Source: Collinsella tanakaei (GTDB lineage: Bacteria > Actinomycetota > Coriobacteriia > Coriobacteriales > Coriobacteriaceae). Taken from it: a stretch of 64,000 bases of DNA. The stretch covers positions 1-64,000 of the forward strand of contig NZ_JACJKB010000013.1 in assembly GCF_016900375.1 (NCBI RefSeq). Direction: 5' to 3'. Position numbers and translations under genes: made by a program. The notes beneath the pieces were generated by a model. It did not search any database and had not been told where the DNA came from. It saw only the letters and a list, made by a program, of their open reading frames with translations. Of this stretch, positions 32,338 through 39,976 are shown piece after piece. The stretch's first letter is position 1, and every line of letters starts with the position of its first letter.

Positions 32338-32694
32338 ATGGTGCCGTCAGGGTTCGAGGTAGTCATCATCGCCTCGTTGCTGCTCAGCCTTATTCCACCT
32401 GTCCTGTTCGTTGTCGTCTGCGTCTTCGCTATCAGATGGTTCTTGCGTCAGGAGAAAGCGGCAAAGGACCCCGTAGCGGTGGCGACGCGCCGCACCCTCG
32501 GCGAGGTGCTGCGCTCGCATCGCGAGGCCTGCCATATGACGCAGGAGCTCGTCGCCCAGCAGGTGGGCGTCAGCCGGCAAGCGGTGAGCAAGTGGGAACA
32601 GGGGGCGTCCGAGCCTTCGACCACGAATCTCATCAAGCTCGCGCGCGTGTTCAATGTGGACCCCGCGGATCTTTTGCGCGAGGTCGAGGGATGA
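32338..32694 (+). CDS. Membrane-anchored XRE regulator
   Basis: A 118-residue protein with one N-terminal transmembrane helix (about 8-35; IIASLLLSLIPPVLFVVVCV) followed by a helix-turn-helix (about 55-115; CHMTQELVAQQVGVSRQAVS, then KWEQGASEPSTTNLIKLARV). The ATG follows GGGAGGAGTTGCT. Placing the DNA-binding domain after the membrane anchor is uncommon but recurs in small Firmicutes/Actinobacteria regulators. Targets are unknown. Confidence 0.8.
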   Translation: MVPSGFEVVIIASLLLSLIPPVLFVVVCVFAIRWFLRQEKAAKDPVAVATRRTLGEVLRSHREACHMTQELVAQQVGVSRQAVSKWEQGASEPSTTNLIKLARVFNVDPADLLREVEG

Positions 32695-32741
32695 CGGCCG
32701 CATTCATGCGTGTTTTCGTCTGTTTGGGCGACATTCGAGGT

Positions 32742-32915
32742 GCTCTTGGATGAAACCGCCACTTTTGTACCGCGAGATGGTCACGGTAAGCTTCGAATGA
32801 CCGGAAGCTATGCGCTGATTTGACCGTATTGCGCGATATGTCCGCTTGCTATCGTCACAATTTGGCGCTGCAGCGGAAGTGCAGCGGTACAAAAGTTGCG
32901 GTTTCATCCAAGAGC
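32742..32915. mobile_element. Non-coding inverted-repeat element (MITE-like), 174 bp
   Basis: 32-bp terminal inverted repeats with one mismatch: the left begins GCTCTTGGATGAAACCGC and continues through ACTTTTGTACCGC to 32773. The right is its complement at 32884-32915. The 110-bp interior has no open frame of note. No target-site duplication is evident. It fills most of the gap between the XRE gene and the convergent secreted-protein gene. Confidence 0.6.
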
Positions 32916-32979
32916 TGGTGAGTGATCCACGGCGGCAGTCTGCGAAAGGCGTCGAAAGCGTTCAGAATGCCTCTTTGAC

Positions 32980-33390
32980 TCAGGGCTGCTTCTGATTTGC
33001 GTCTCCCTGACGCTGCGCGTTGGCGGGCCTTTGCCGCATGACGCGCTTCTTGGGCGCGCGGGCGGCCTGCTCGGCACGCTTCAGGCGCTCGACGGCGGCA
33101 AGGGCCTCGGCGCCGGGGTCGGCGGGCTCGCCAGCGGCAGATTCGCCACGCCGGGCACGCCGTTTTCCGGCTGCCATGCGCTTCAGCGTCTTCCGCTGCC
33201 CACGGAAGATCAAGACGAGCGCGATGACGATAATCAGCGCATAACCGATGCCGTCGAAGTCGTAGTAGACGATCGTGCCTTCCGAGGTGGTCTTTTGCAC
33301 AAGGCCCATGTCGGCCCACGCGCAAGCGGGAAAAGCCAACATCGCCGCAACTGAAGAAATCGCGGCCTTTGCAAGCGTCTTGCCGATCAT
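32980..33390 (-). CDS. Small exported/membrane protein, unknown function
   Basis: A 136-residue protein. A signal peptide (about 1-27; KAAISSVAAMLAFPACAWA) precedes a short outside segment (DMGLVQKTTSEGTIVYYDFD), one transmembrane helix (about 48-65; IGYALIIVIALVLIF) and a basic cytoplasmic tail rich in R, K, A and Q. AAGGAG lies 4 nt before the ATG at 33390, which decides the start. It is divergent from the OmpR-type regulator gene. No family is recognised. Confidence 0.6.
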   Translation of the reverse strand: MIGKTLAKAAISSVAAMLAFPACAWADMGLVQKTTSEGTIVYYDFDGIGYALIIVIALVLIFRGQRKTLKRMAAGKRRARRGESAAGEPADPGAEALAAVERLKRAEQAARAPKKRVMRQRPANAQRQGDANQKQP

Positions 33391-33437
33391 CGTGCTCCTT
33401 CGCGGCATCCGGGATGGTTCACCTGTCACCAGAATAG

Positions 33438-33468
33438 CGACAAGATGGTGCCAGGTACAATCTTGTCG
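33438..33468 (+). repeat. Palindromic repeat family 1, single forward copy
   Basis: Arms CGACAAGAT/ATCTTGTCG, core GGTGCCAGGTACA. It lies in the divergent gap between the secreted-protein gene and the response regulator, directly followed by a family 2 repeat. Confidence 0.9.
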
Positions 33469-33469
33469 C

Positions 33470-33507
33470 TGTCATAATGATGACAGCTGAACCCGTCCCA
33501 ACTGTCG
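33470..33507. repeat. Repeat family 2, partial pair
   Basis: CTGTCAT...ATGACAG followed by the reverse copy with CCCGTCCCAACTGTC. It appears to be a head-to-head pair of family 2 of which the first copy has lost its outer arm. It ends 14 bp before the response regulator ATG. Confidence 0.65.
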
Positions 33508-33520
33508 TAAGGGGGCTTAT

Positions 33521-34246
33521 ATGGCGGCAACGCGCGTGCTGATCGTCGAGGATGATGCCGATATCAACCAGATCGTCGCCACGCATCTGGCGCGGCACGG
33601 CATGGACTGCACACAGGCGTTTTCAGGCAGCGAGGCGCGGCTGCTCGCCAGCGGCGACGAGTTTCCCTTTGACATCGTGGTCTCCGACCTTATGCTGCCG
33701 GGCCTGAATGGTGAGGAGCTCGTCGCCCTCATCCGCGAGCGCGACGCGCGCGTACCCATCATCGTCATCTCGGCGCGCACGGCGGCATCTGACCGCATCG
33801 ACCTGCTGAAGCTCGGGGCGGATGACTACCTTACCAAGCCGTTCGACCTCGATGAGCTCGTGGCGCGCATCGAGGTGCAGCTACGGCATCGCGGGCTTGC
33901 CGGTGCGGGCAACGATGCCGGTGGCGCAACGGCCGGCGCGTCGTCGAGCGTGCTGACCTTCCGTGCCTGGGAGCTCGATCCCGAGGCGCATACGTTCACG
34001 GTCGCGGGCGAGCCCGTTGAGCTCACACGCATCGAGTTCAACATCCTGCACGCGCTCATCTCCCACCCCAAGCGCGTCTTTTCCAAACAGGAGCTGTTCG
34101 AGCGTGCATGGGGAGAGCCCTATGCTGCCGACGACAACACGGTGAACGTGCACCTGTCAAACATCCGCGCGAAACTCAAGGCGAGCGGCACCGACGGCTA
34201 CATCAAAACCGTGTGGGGAATGGGCTTCAAGCTGCAGGAAGACTAA
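33521..34246 (+). CDS. OmpR-family response regulator
   Basis: A 241-residue protein. The receiver domain has acidic D11/D12 and phospho-acceptor D56 (IVVSDLMLPG), K in DYLTKPFD, then a Trans_Reg_C winged helix (about 150-238; VELTRIEFNILHALISHPKR, then VNVHLSNIRAKLK). It heads a five-gene plus-strand module with ABC ATPase, small ORF, permease and kinase, like BceRS/SalKR-type detoxification loci. A family 2 hairpin lies after its stop and could attenuate reading into the transporter genes. Confidence 0.92.
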   Translation: MAATRVLIVEDDADINQIVATHLARHGMDCTQAFSGSEARLLASGDEFPFDIVVSDLMLPGLNGEELVALIRERDARVPIIVISARTAASDRIDLLKLGADDYLTKPFDLDELVARIEVQLRHRGLAGAGNDAGGATAGASSSVLTFRAWELDPEAHTFTVAGEPVELTRIEFNILHALISHPKRVFSKQELFERAWGEPYAADDNTVNVHLSNIRAKLKASGTDGYIKTVWGMGFKLQED

Positions 34247-34266
34247 GGCAGAGGCCTCGCGTCGCA

Positions 34267-34305
34267 AAAGCATGACACTGGGCCCCGTCCTACCTGTCAT
34301 GCTTT
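34267..34305 (+). repeat. Repeat family 2, terminator-like copy
   Basis: AAAGCATGACA and TGTCATGCTTT arms around GGGCCCCGTCCTA, followed by AGGGTTTCTT. An A-stem/T-stem hairpin between the regulator and ABC genes, usable as an internal terminator. Confidence 0.7.
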
Positions 34306-34393
34306 AGGGTTTCTTAAATGTTGGATAAGACCTGCTCAAAGGTTGGCTTCCATACTCGTAGGCAACAGATGGAAACGACAGATGGGAGCAACC

Positions 34394-35416
34394 ATGAACG
34401 CGATCGATATCCGCGGTCTCACCAAGCGGTACGGGAAAACCTTCGCCGTCGATCACCTGAACATGCGGGTGGTCTCAGGCGACATCTACGGCTTCGTGGG
34501 CAAAAACGGCGCCGGCAAGTCGACGACCATGAAGATGATCGCCGGCCTCACGACGCCGACCTCAGGCGAGCTCGCACTGTTCAACAGCGTGAGCGCCGGC
34601 CAGGGCCGTGCCGGCAGCTTCTCGGCTGCGCCCTCGCGCATCGGCGCGCTTATCGAGGAGCCGGGTGTCATGCCCAACTTCTCGGCAGGCGAGAACCTGA
34701 TGATGAAGGCGCTTGCCATGGGCGTCGTGCGTCCGCGCAAGCAGGTGGTCGAGCTGCTTCAGCTCGTGGGTCTCGAGGCGGCGGGCTCGCGCAAGGTCAA
34801 GAAGTTCTCGCAGGGCATGAAGCAGCGCCTGGGTCTCGCGCTTGCGCTCGTTGGCTCGCCCGACCTGCTGCTGCTCGATGAGCCGTTCAACGGCATGGAC
34901 CCCGAGACCACGCGCGACCTGCGCCGTGCGCTCGTGCGGCTCAACCAGGAGCGCGGCGTGACCATCGTGATCTCGAGCCACGTGCTCGACCAGCTCATGC
35001 GCGTGTGCACGCGCTTCGGCGTCATCGCGGCAGGCCGCATGGTGCGCGAATTCACCGATGAGGAGCTGCACGCCACCTGCGGAAGCTCGGTGCGCGTACG
35101 GACCGCCGATCCCGCCCGCGCGCTGGCAATCCTCGAGGAGCGTCTGGCGGGAGCGACCTTCCGCATGGAACCCGACCAGGCCATCGTGGTCAGCGGGGGA
35201 GCGCGGAGTGCCGCCGCATCCTTCGGCGGCGCATCGACCGATCCTGCGGCATCCGGCGCGCCTTCGGTCGAGGACGTGTCCCGCATCCTGCACGAGGCAG
35301 ACCAGGTGGTGCTCGAGCTTTCGGTGCTCGAGCGCGACATCGAGGATTACTTCGTGGAGCTCATGGACGGCGGCGCCTCTGCGGCGCCCGGTCCGAGCCC
35401 GGTCGATAGGAGGTAG
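34394..35416 (+). CDS. ABC transporter ATP-binding protein (BcrA-like)
   Basis: A 340-residue ATPase with Walker A GKNGAGKST near 37-45, signature KFSQGMKQRLGLA, Walker B LLLLDEPFNGMDP and SSHVLDQL. The C-terminal extension of about 120 residues includes a low-complexity A/S/G linker near 285. The ATG follows GGGAGCAACC. It is part of the regulator-exporter-kinase module and pairs with the permease 78 nt downstream. Confidence 0.9.
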   Translation: MNAIDIRGLTKRYGKTFAVDHLNMRVVSGDIYGFVGKNGAGKSTTMKMIAGLTTPTSGELALFNSVSAGQGRAGSFSAAPSRIGALIEEPGVMPNFSAGENLMMKALAMGVVRPRKQVVELLQLVGLEAAGSRKVKKFSQGMKQRLGLALALVGSPDLLLLDEPFNGMDPETTRDLRRALVRLNQERGVTIVISSHVLDQLMRVCTRFGVIAAGRMVREFTDEELHATCGSSVRVRTADPARALAILEERLAGATFRMEPDQAIVVSGGARSAAASFGGASTDPAASGAPSVEDVSRILHEADQVVLELSVLERDIEDYFVELMDGGASAAPGPSPVDRR

Positions 35417-35418
35417 TC

Positions 35419-35490
35419 GTGCTCGATTGCCTGATCGACCTCCTCGTCGAACTCGTACCGTCCCTCTTCTCGCGTCGCAAAGGCAGGTAA
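35419..35490 (+). CDS. 23-residue small ORF within the exporter operon
   Basis: GTG at 35419 is preceded by TAGGAGGTAGTC (GGAGG 5-6 nt upstream) and reads MLDCLIDLLVELVPSLFS then RRKGR to TAA at 35488-35490, 4 nt before the permease ATG. The peptide is an amphipathic leucine-rich helix with a basic end. It exactly fills the only gap between ATPase and permease, and its strong ribosome-binding site supports real translation. It could be a transporter subunit, a sensor ligand for the module or a translation-coupling leader. No homologue is recognised. Confidence 0.5.
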   Translation: MLDCLIDLLVELVPSLFSRRKGR

Positions 35491-35494
35491 CACC

Positions 35495-36379
35495 ATGCTG
35501 AACCTCATCAAATCCGACCTCTACCGTATCACTCGCCCGCGCGGCCTGCGCGGCAGCTTCTGGCAGTACGGCATCGCGATCCTTGCCGCCTACGGGATCG
35601 TCGTGGCACTCGTGGCCTTCGCGAACAGCCAGGTGTTTCTCGACATGACGGGCGGCACCATCGGCGATGTGGTGACGAAGACCTCGCTCACGGTGTATTT
35701 CGCCGACATGCTGAACGGCCTCGTGCCGCTCTGCGTGGCGTTCATGGCGGTTGAGCACGCGCTTGCCGAGTTTAAGAACGGCTACATCAAATCTGTGCTC
35801 TCGGCGCGCTCGGGCCGCCTCTCGTACATCACGGGCAAGCTGCTGTTCGTGGGCGTGCTGTCTGCGCTCATGATTATCTTCTCGACGCTCGTCGTGCTGG
35901 CGTGCCTGCCGGTGATGACCGCCGGTCACCCTGTCTTCAACACGGTGGACGGACCGCTCGAGGTCATTGGCTGGTTCGTAGGCTTCTGGCTCAACACCTG
36001 GGCGCTTGCCGCGTGCTCGCTCATCCTCGTGTACGCGACCCGCGTGAGCCCGGTGAGCTATATCGGCGCCTTCTGCTTCTGCGCCTCTGTTGTGCCGCAG
36101 ACGCTCATGGGCCTCGCGTACTCCACCGGCGGTATCCTGAGCGTGCTGCAGCCGATTCGCCCGGTGCTCGAGACCCTCGCCGCTTGGATACCCTCCACGG
36201 CGCTCAGCAATCTGAGCCAAGGCGGGCAGCTGTTCCTCAACGCGTCGCTTGGCATCTGGGGAGAGACGGGCTACGCCTTCACCATCGCCCCCGGCATCCA
36301 GACGGTACTCACGGGCATCATCTGGATCGTTCTCGCCGGCGCTCTCGTGCTCGCCATCTCTCGCAAGCGCGATATCTAG
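35495..36379 (+). CDS. ABC-2 permease of the two-component-linked exporter
   Basis: A 294-residue protein with six helices, the first at about 25-45 and the last near 270-290. An extended extracytoplasmic loop lies between helices 1 and 2, as in lantibiotic-immunity permeases (SpaE/MutE-like). It starts immediately after the small ORF and is followed by a stem-loop and then the kinase gene. Confidence 0.85.
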   Translation: MLNLIKSDLYRITRPRGLRGSFWQYGIAILAAYGIVVALVAFANSQVFLDMTGGTIGDVVTKTSLTVYFADMLNGLVPLCVAFMAVEHALAEFKNGYIKSVLSARSGRLSYITGKLLFVGVLSALMIIFSTLVVLACLPVMTAGHPVFNTVDGPLEVIGWFVGFWLNTWALAACSLILVYATRVSPVSYIGAFCFCASVVPQTLMGLAYSTGGILSVLQPIRPVLETLAAWIPSTALSNLSQGGQLFLNASLGIWGETGYAFTIAPGIQTVLTGIIWIVLAGALVLAISRKRDI

Positions 36380-36417
36380 TGGGACAATAGAGGCGGTCCC
36401 TATCCTTAGGGAAGTAC

Positions 36418-36460
36418 GGGGCAGCTCCCGCGCATAAGCAGCGCCGGGAGGTGCCCCTTT
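36418..36460 (+). terminator. Intrinsic terminator-like hairpin before the kinase gene
   Basis: GGGGCAGCTCCCG and CGGGAGGTGCCCC (one mismatch) with a 14-nt loop followed by TTTC. Because the kinase ribosome-binding site GGAGGAG follows at 36470, this may reduce kinase expression relative to the exporter. Confidence 0.55.
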
Positions 36461-36478
36461 CAGATAACTGGAGGAGCC

Positions 36479-37369
36479 ATGGACACCAGCCTGCTTGCCA
36501 TCGTCCTGCTCGTGGTCGGGTTGGGCATGGGCGCGCTGCTTGCCGGGACGCGTTACCTGGGCGAGCTGCGCCGCATCGCGCGCTTTCTGCGCGGACGCGA
36601 TCCGCAGAGCAACGCACGCGTGACGGCGGGCGGGGCTCCGGGCGTGACGGATCTGGCCGACGCCGTCAACGCCGAGCTCGACCGCAGTGCGCAGGCGCAT
36701 ATCGAAGCGGTGCGTCACCAGCAAGAGTTTCAGCGCGATCTCTCGGCGCTCTCGCACGACATTCGCACGCCGCTCATGGGCGCCAAGGGCTACCTGCAGC
36801 TTGCGCGCGACGAGGAAGATCCTGGCCAGCGCGCCCGGCACCTGGATGCCGCGGCGGCGCGCATCGACGCCACGACGGAGCTGCTCGACCAGCTTTTCGC
36901 CTACACAAAGTCGACCGATCCCGACCTGGCGCTCAAGATGGAACCCGTGGCGCTTAAGCCCTTTGTGGAAGAGATCCTGCTCGGGCAGTATCCGGCTTTC
37001 GAGGAGCGCGGCTGGGAGCCGCAGATCGCCTTCGAGGATGCCGCGGCGACCCTCGAGGCCGACCGCGAGGCGCTCGCGCGCATCCTCACGAACCTTGTGG
37101 TCAATGCGTTGCGCCACGGCTCGTCGGCGCCGATGATCTCCCAGAGAACGGAAAACGGCCGGGTCCTCCTTGGCATATCCAATGCCGTGGAAGACCCGAC
37201 CGCTATCGATCCGGATCGGTTATTTGATCGCTTTTACCAGGCGGATTCCGCCCGCGGCGCCAAGGGGAGCGGCCTTGGTCTATCCGTCGCGGCAAACCTC
37301 GCCCGCGCCATGGGGATGGAGCTTTCCGCCGAGCTCGCGGGCAACATGCTCACCATCACGCTCGGGTGA
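36479..37369 (+). CDS. Sensor histidine kinase (HisKA type)
   Basis: A 296-residue kinase with one N-terminal helix (about 5-22) and a short linker. The H-box is LSALSHDIRTPL with H93, and the HATPase_c domain has N-box NLVVNALRHG, DRLFDRFYQAD and KGSGLGLSVA. The lack of a sensor domain fits kinases that sense through their cognate exporter. GGAGGAGCC precedes the ATG. The TGA stop is the first codon of a reverse family 1 repeat. Confidence 0.9.
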   Translation: MDTSLLAIVLLVVGLGMGALLAGTRYLGELRRIARFLRGRDPQSNARVTAGGAPGVTDLADAVNAELDRSAQAHIEAVRHQQEFQRDLSALSHDIRTPLMGAKGYLQLARDEEDPGQRARHLDAAAARIDATTELLDQLFAYTKSTDPDLALKMEPVALKPFVEEILLGQYPAFEERGWEPQIAFEDAAATLEADREALARILTNLVVNALRHGSSAPMISQRTENGRVLLGISNAVEDPTAIDPDRLFDRFYQADSARGAKGSGLGLSVAANLARAMGMELSAELAGNMLTITLG

Positions 37370-37397
37370 CAAGTTTGGACCTGGCCCCATCCTGTCG
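37367..37397 (-). repeat. Palindromic repeat family 1, reverse copy carrying the kinase stop codon
   Basis: TGACAAGTTTGGACCTGGCC then CCATCCTGTCG; the first three bases are the kinase TGA. Confidence 0.9.
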
Positions 37398-37451
37398 TAC
37401 GAGTGGGTATGATGAAACGAAACGCCTGGCTAGTCTTCAAGGGGAGCAGCT

Positions 37452-38555
37452 ATGAACCAACCGAGCGGGCGCACGATCGCCCTGGTCGCGCTTGCGGTCT
37501 TCGCGGTGTACCTCGGCATCTACTACTGGCCGAATATCGCAGGCTTCATCGGGCTCATCGCGAGCGCGGTGGCGCCGCTTGTGCTGGGGCTCGTGCTCGC
37601 GTACCCGCTGAACATCCTCATGAGCTTCTACGAGCGGCATTTCCTGGCGCGCAGCGAAAGCCCGGTCGTGGCGCGCGTGCGTCCGGGCGTCTGCCTGGTG
37701 CTCGCGCTTCTTACGCTTGTCGTGGTGGCGACGGGCGTCATGTGGCTCGTGGTGCCCCAGCTCATCGAGTGCGTGAAGCTGCTTATCGACGAGGTCCCCG
37801 TGGCGGCGGTCGCCCTGTTCGACTGGCTCGAGGAAAGCGACCTCATCACGCCTGACCTTGTGAACAGCGTGACGGCCTCGCTCGAGGCGTTCGACTGGCG
37901 CACACGCGCCAGCGAGCTTGCCGGCGTGGTGATGTCCGGTGTGGTCGGCGCGGTGTCGGGCGTGGTGTCCGGCACGGCGACGTTCTTCCTGGCGGTCATC
38001 TTCTCCATCTTCGTGCTGCTCAACAAGAGGCGCCTTGCCATCCAGCGCGATCTGATCATGGAGCGTTACCTGAGTGCGCAGACGCTCTCGCGCGTGCGCT
38101 ATGTGCTCGGCATCGCTGACGACTGCTTCCATCGCTTCCTCGTGGGCCAGTGCACCGAGGCCGTCGTGCTCGGCGTGCTGTGCGCGCTCGGCATGTTCGC
38201 GCTGCAGCTGCCCTATGCGCTCATGATCGGTGCGCTGACGGCGTTCATGGCGCTCATTCCCATCGTCGGCGCGCTGCTGTCGGGGGCGGTCGGGGCGTTT
38301 TTGATCCTCATGGTGTCGCCTGTGCAGGCGCTGATCTTCCTGATCTTCATCGTGGTGCTACAGCAGCTCGAGGGCGACCTCATCTATCCGCACGTCGTGG
38401 GCTCGTCCATCCAGCTGCCGGGCATCTGGGTGCTCGCTGCGGTCACGGTGGGCGGCGGCGCCTTCGGTATCGCCGGCATGTTCGTGGGCGTGCCGCTCGC
38501 CGCCGTCGCCTACCGCCTGCTGCGCAACGACGTCTACGGCGTCGCGCCCCGGTAG
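37452..38555 (+). CDS. AI-2E family (PerM-type) membrane transporter
   Basis: A 367-residue protein with seven or eight helices, an amphipathic central region (about 100-190) and the family signature near the end (GALLSGAVGAFLILMVSPVQ, then QQLEGDLIYPHVVGSSIQLP). Members export quorum-sensing autoinducer, isoprenoid intermediates or sodium, so the substrate is open. The start ATG follows AGGGGAGCAGCT. It is monocistronic. Confidence 0.85.
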   Translation: MNQPSGRTIALVALAVFAVYLGIYYWPNIAGFIGLIASAVAPLVLGLVLAYPLNILMSFYERHFLARSESPVVARVRPGVCLVLALLTLVVVATGVMWLVVPQLIECVKLLIDEVPVAAVALFDWLEESDLITPDLVNSVTASLEAFDWRTRASELAGVVMSGVVGAVSGVVSGTATFFLAVIFSIFVLLNKRRLAIQRDLIMERYLSAQTLSRVRYVLGIADDCFHRFLVGQCTEAVVLGVLCALGMFALQLPYALMIGALTAFMALIPIVGALLSGAVGAFLILMVSPVQALIFLIFIVVLQQLEGDLIYPHVVGSSIQLPGIWVLAAVTVGGGAFGIAGMFVGVPLAAVAYRLLRNDVYGVAPR

Positions 38556-38663
38556 GTTTCGTGCGATTGCGCCGGAGGGCGCCTTGGGCGGTTCAATATC
38601 GTGGCCAATGACGACACGAGGGCGCTGGCGGCAGCGGTCTACCCGCTCATTTGGCGGGCGCGT

Positions 38664-38832
38664 GAATTATGGAGGCCGTTTTCAGCGTTTTTTACTGGAG
38701 GGGTCCGGTATACCCTGGAATCCGGGCGAAGGTCTCCGATAAAACCCCAGGTAGAACGCTTGGACATTCAGGCAATTGGTCGGTCTACTGAAGGGCTGTC
38801 GAAAGATTCGCTGAAAACGGCATTCATAATTC
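38664..38832. mobile_element. Non-coding inverted-repeat element (MITE-like), 169 bp
   Basis: 24-bp terminal inverted repeats with two mismatches (left GAATTATGGAGGCCGTTTTC plus AGCG at 38664-38687, right the complement at 38809-38832). The interior has TTTTTTACTGGAGGGGTCCG and no credible ORF. Size is close to that of the 32742-32915 element but the ends are unrelated. No target duplication is obvious. Confidence 0.55.
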
Positions 38833-39082
38833 TGCAATGCGCTCATTTGTGCCCGTCGGCTTTGCAGTTGCTCACCATTTTCGCCTGGGTTCATAATCGG
38901 CGGCATGCCACCGAGGCCCTCCTGTTCTGTGCCCGTACGCCGTTTTCGCGCGGATTCGACTGGGGTGAAGCCCACAAGGAACATGTTGCTCCCCGCAAGC
39001 GCGACGCGCGCGTGGCACCCGCTTTCCCGCTCGCCCGGTATCATAAAGATGGGCCGTTTTGTCGAAGTGGGGAGGTGCGCGC
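38833..39082. other. Intergenic sequence without a recognised gene
   Basis: With the element above this makes a 527-bp gap. Short direct repeats TTTGTGCCCGT/TCTGTGCCCGT (about 38848 and 38926) and a possible -10 (TATCATAA near 39040) with GGGGAGG ahead of the next ATG are visible. The open frames seen here have no coding character. Confidence 0.5.
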
Positions 39083-39946
39083 ATGCGGGTTATCGTCGAG
39101 ACGCAGGGCCGTGCGCGCGCACGGCTGCGCACGCGGGTGCGCCGCTCGCTCGTCCGCGCGTTTCGTAGACTCGCCGGCGTGCCTACGCGTGCTGCCGACA
39201 ACGACATCACGGTTCGGCGGGTGTCGCGCGTGGGTTCCGTTGTCCGCAGCGTCGTGCCGCACCCGCTTGTCGAGAACGCGCGGGTCCGCGCAATGGCGAC
39301 CGGCCTGATCATCGGCAGCATCCACGTGGTGTTCGCCGTGGCTAATGTCGTTCTTGCCCTCCTTGCGCGCTCGGTTTGGGCGCTGTCCGTGGGCTTGGTC
39401 ATCGCCGCGCTCAACGTGGGCAAGTCGTATTTGGCGTCGGGCGCTCTCATGAGCGTCGCGATCGATTCGAGCTACGAGACCGAGGAATCGCTGCTGCGCT
39501 GCCGCCGCGTCGGAATCGCGCTCGTGCTCGTGATTCTCGCCATGTCGGGCACGGTGGCACGCCTGGTGCTTCAGGGGTTCGGCGGCGAGTACCCCGGTGC
39601 GCTCATCTATGTGTACGCTGCCTACGCGCTCATCCAGATCCTCATCGCGCTCGTGAACCTCGTGCGCGCCCGCCGCGAGGAGACGCTTGCGGTCAGGGGC
39701 GTGCGCGCCTTCAACCTGGCGAGCGCCCTCATATCGGTGTTCGCCCTGCAGACGGTGCTGCTCTCGCGCGTCGATTGGGAACTGCTGCCCGATACCGTGT
39801 CGCGCAGCGTGGTAGAGGGCGGCTTGGGAGGTTTCGTCTGCCTGTGCATGGTAATCATAGGCCTGCGGCTCGCGCTTGCGGCTAATGCGCGCCTGGTCGA
39901 GCGCCGGCGGGGCGACGTACACTATCGCAGGCGCTCAGTTAGGTAG
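39083..39946 (+). CDS. Six-helix membrane protein of unknown function
   Basis: A 287-residue protein with a basic N-terminus (RARARLRTRVRRSLVRAFRR) and six hydrophobic segments between about residues 65 and 270. GGGGAGG lies 8 nt before the ATG at 39083. It resembles uncharacterised Coriobacteria membrane proteins only in general layout; no domain is assigned. It lies 30 nt upstream of the MFS exporter gene and may be co-transcribed with it. Confidence 0.6.
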   Translation: MRVIVETQGRARARLRTRVRRSLVRAFRRLAGVPTRAADNDITVRRVSRVGSVVRSVVPHPLVENARVRAMATGLIIGSIHVVFAVANVVLALLARSVWALSVGLVIAALNVGKSYLASGALMSVAIDSSYETEESLLRCRRVGIALVLVILAMSGTVARLVLQGFGGEYPGALIYVYAAYALIQILIALVNLVRARREETLAVRGVRAFNLASALISVFALQTVLLSRVDWELLPDTVSRSVVEGGLGGFVCLCMVIIGLRLALAANARLVERRRGDVHYRRRSVR

Positions 39947-39976
39947 CCCGCATGCGGGTAGATAAGGAGTTACGAC

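Noticed and set aside
34562-37117. An 851-codon minus-strand frame opposite the exporter and kinase genes
   Set aside because: It is antisense to three well-supported genes and shows only arginine/histidine-rich shadow sequence.
38682-39044. 120-codon minus-strand ORF in the 38.6-39.1 kb gap
   Set aside because: It runs through the inverted-repeat element, has no ribosome-binding site and no recognisable motif.
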